15,003 bases of DNA. It comes from an uncultured Oscillospiraceae bacterium. GTDB taxonomy: Bacteria > Bacillota > Clostridia > Oscillospirales > Oscillospiraceae. The position numbers were made by a program, and so were the translations under genes. Below are positions 12,163 through 15,003 of the stretch, one piece after another (position 1 is the first letter of the stretch; each line of letters begins with the position of its first letter). The notes under the pieces are model-generated. The model saw only the letters and a program-made list of their open reading frames with translations. It was not told the DNA's origin and did not search any database. The stretch spans positions 1 through 15,003 of the forward strand of contig CAJOCV010000059.1 of NCBI GenBank assembly GCA_905233785.1, read 5' to 3'.

Positions 12163-13479
12163 ATGATTTTCAAGAATGCAGAGAAAAAAGAAAACAATAT
12201 CGCCCTGTTTACGGTCGAGGCCGACGCCGCTGAGTTTGAGAAGGCGGTCAACGGCGCTTACCTGAAGAACAAGAGCAGCATATATATTCCCGGCTTCCGT
12301 AAGGGCAAGGCTCCCCGCGCCGTTGTGGAGGGCATGTATGGCGCCGAGGTTTTTTACCAGGACGCGCTGGACGCGCTGGCTCCCGAGGCTTTTGAGCTTG
12401 GCCTCAAGGAATCCGGCCTGCGCATGGTCGGCTCTCCCTCCGTCAGCGACGTGAAGGTCAACGACGACAAGAGCGCTTCCTTCACCTTTGAAATCACCCT
12501 CTACCCCGAGGTCACGCTGGGCGAGTACAAGGGGCTGAGCGCTGAGAAGCCCGCCGTCTCCGTGGACGAGGCCGAGGTCGAGCATGAGGTTGATAAACAG
12601 CGCAAGCAGAACGCCCGCCAGATCTCCGTCGAGGATCGCGCCGCCGAGATGGGCGACACCGTGAACATCGACTTTGACGGCTTCCTGAACGGCGAGCGCT
12701 TTGACGGCGGCAAGGCCGAGGGCTACAGCCTCGAGCTGGGCTCTCACTCCTTCGTCCCCGGCTTTGAAGAGCAAATCGTCGGCATGACGATCGGCGAGGA
12801 GAAGGAACTGCCCATCACCTTCCCCGAGGACTATGCGGAAGGTCTCGCCGGCAAGGACGTGATCTTCAAGGTCAAGCTCAACAGCATCTCCGTTTCCGAG
12901 CTGCCCGAGGCGGATGACGAGTTTGCCAAGGACGTTTCCGAGTTCGATACCCTCGAGGAGTACAAGAACGACCTGCGCGAGAAGATGAAGAAGAACTTCG
13001 AGGAGCAGGCGGAGAGCTCCTTCCGCAACCTCATCATGAAGAAGGCCACCGACAACATGACCGTTACCGTGCCCGACGTGATGATCAAGGAGAAGGCCGA
13101 GGAGATCATCCGCAACTACGCGGCAAACTTCGGTCTGACCGACCGCAGCATGCCCATTGAGAAGCTTTCCGAGATGATGGGTATTGACAGCGAGCTCATG
13201 AACCAGAGCATCCTGCCCTCCGCCGAGTTCCAGGTGCGCAGCGACATGCTGCTTGAGGCCGTCGTGGAGAACGAAAAGCTCGAGGCCGCCGAGGACGAGA
13301 TCGAGGCTTACGCCAAGAAGGTCTCCGAGAGCGTGGGCGCCACGGTTGAGCAGATCAAGACCTACTTTGGCGACGCGATGCTGAAGGCCGAGCTTCTCAA
13401 GGAGAAGGCGCAGGAGCTGATCTTCGGTTCCGCCGTCGTGGAAGAGCCCAAGGAAGAGAACGAAGATAAGGCCGAATAA
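12163..13479 (+). CDS. tig: trigger factor (ribosome-associated chaperone, PPIase)
   Basis: A 438-residue trigger factor, normal for the family. It docks on ribosomal protein L23 and shields nascent chains. Seen: the N-terminal ribosome-binding domain with the signature GFRKGKAP at 44-51, an FKBP-type peptidyl-prolyl isomerase domain at about 164-246 (GDTVNIDFDGFLNGERFDGG, then SFVPGFEEQIVGM), and a long helical C-terminal substrate-binding domain from about 250 onward ending in an acidic tail (EEPKEENEDKAE). AGAGGAGG at 12145-12152 lies 10 nt before the ATG. It leads the tig-clpP-clpX cluster, a conserved arrangement linking folding of new chains to their degradation. It has its own promoter with a tandem repeat upstream. 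Confidence 0.97.
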   Translation: MIFKNAEKKENNIALFTVEADAAEFEKAVNGAYLKNKSSIYIPGFRKGKAPRAVVEGMYGAEVFYQDALDALAPEAFELGLKESGLRMVGSPSVSDVKVNDDKSASFTFEITLYPEVTLGEYKGLSAEKPAVSVDEAEVEHEVDKQRKQNARQISVEDRAAEMGDTVNIDFDGFLNGERFDGGKAEGYSLELGSHSFVPGFEEQIVGMTIGEEKELPITFPEDYAEGLAGKDVIFKVKLNSISVSELPEADDEFAKDVSEFDTLEEYKNDLREKMKKNFEEQAESSFRNLIMKKATDNMTVTVPDVMIKEKAEEIIRNYAANFGLTDRSMPIEKLSEMMGIDSELMNQSILPSAEFQVRSDMLLEAVVENEKLEAAEDEIEAYAKKVSESVGATVEQIKTYFGDAMLKAELLKEKAQELIFGSAVVEEPKEENEDKAE

Positions 13480-13541
13480 GATTCCCAAGATAAGGATATG
13501 CTCTCTTGGATAAGGACAATTGCAAAGGAGAGTTTCATACA

Positions 13542-14123
<582 letters not shown>

Positions 14124-14132
14124 CAAGGCTGG

Positions 14133-14161
14133 ATGGGGGAACGATTCTGTTCCCCCATTTT
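14133..14161 (+). terminator. intrinsic terminator between clpP and clpX
   Basis: ATGGGGGAAC (14133-14142) and GTTCCCCCAT (14149-14158) form a perfect 10-bp stem with a GATTCT loop, followed by TTTT (14158-14161). It begins 9 nt after the clpP stop. The T tract is short, so termination may be partial, lowering clpX relative to clpP. No promoter was recognised in the 17 nt between it and the clpX start. Confidence 0.75.
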
Positions 14162-14178
14162 GAAGATTGGAGAACTAC

Positions 14179-15003
<825 letters not shown>

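Noticed and set aside
13485..13516. CCAAGA...TCTTGG dyad and GATAAGGA direct repeat between tig and clpP
   Set aside because: The 6-bp arms with a 13-nt loop and the 8-bp repeat are too short to separate from chance; no CtsR-type heptad repeat was recognised.

Overview
This window looks like the chromosome of a moderately GC-rich, endospore-forming Gram-positive bacterium, most likely a gut Clostridia of the Oscillospiraceae/Ruminococcaceae type. The reasons are a SpoIVFB-like M50 protease next to the TIGR03960/TIGR03936 pair, strong AGGAGG-type ribosome binding sites, a DUF1540 protein, and the conserved orders rplS...lepB-rbgA-rnhB-yraN and tig-clpP-clpX. The genus is inference. No tRNA, rRNA, CRISPR array, phage or transposase gene was seen.

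Layout. (1) Positions 91-4493, plus strand: a tightly packed run of a small one-TM protein, an M50 site-2 protease, a B12-type radical SAM protein (TIGR03960), its DUF2344 partner (TIGR03936) and a GT4 glycosyltransferase. (2) Positions 4513-5027: rplS with its own promoter. An 8-bp inverted repeat covers the -10 box, a structured leader follows, and a long hairpin lies behind the gene. (3) Positions 5031-8411: a surface-polysaccharide module with an O-antigen ligase/polymerase-like membrane protein and a GT2 on the plus strand, and a second GT2 on the minus strand. The two GT2 genes converge on one perfect 19-bp-arm palindrome that contains both stop codons. (4) Positions 8465-11018: a back-to-back divergent promoter, then lepB, rbgA, rnhB and yraN, the last three tightly coupled. 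(5) Positions 11017-11131: a MITE-like inverted-repeat element with two internal hairpins. (6) Positions 11136-12066: a small DUF1540 protein (minus) divergent from a metallophosphoesterase (plus). (7) Positions 12063-15003: a 17-bp tandem repeat, a sigma-A-like promoter, then tig, clpP, an intrinsic terminator and the 5' part of clpX, which runs off the window.

How the genes work together. The housekeeping blocks serve ribosome assembly (L19, RbgA), RNA:DNA hybrid removal (RNase HII), secretion (signal peptidase I), and nascent-chain folding and proteolysis (trigger factor, ClpP, ClpX). The glycosyltransferases and ligase probably build or polymerise a cell-surface glycan and sit inside gene orders usually occupied by ribosome-related genes. 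No complete novel defence or mobile system was found. The most notable items are the palindromic rplS promoter, the shared convergent palindrome, the MITE-like element, the tandem repeat before tig, the clpP/clpX terminator, and the short protein in the SpoIVFA position.
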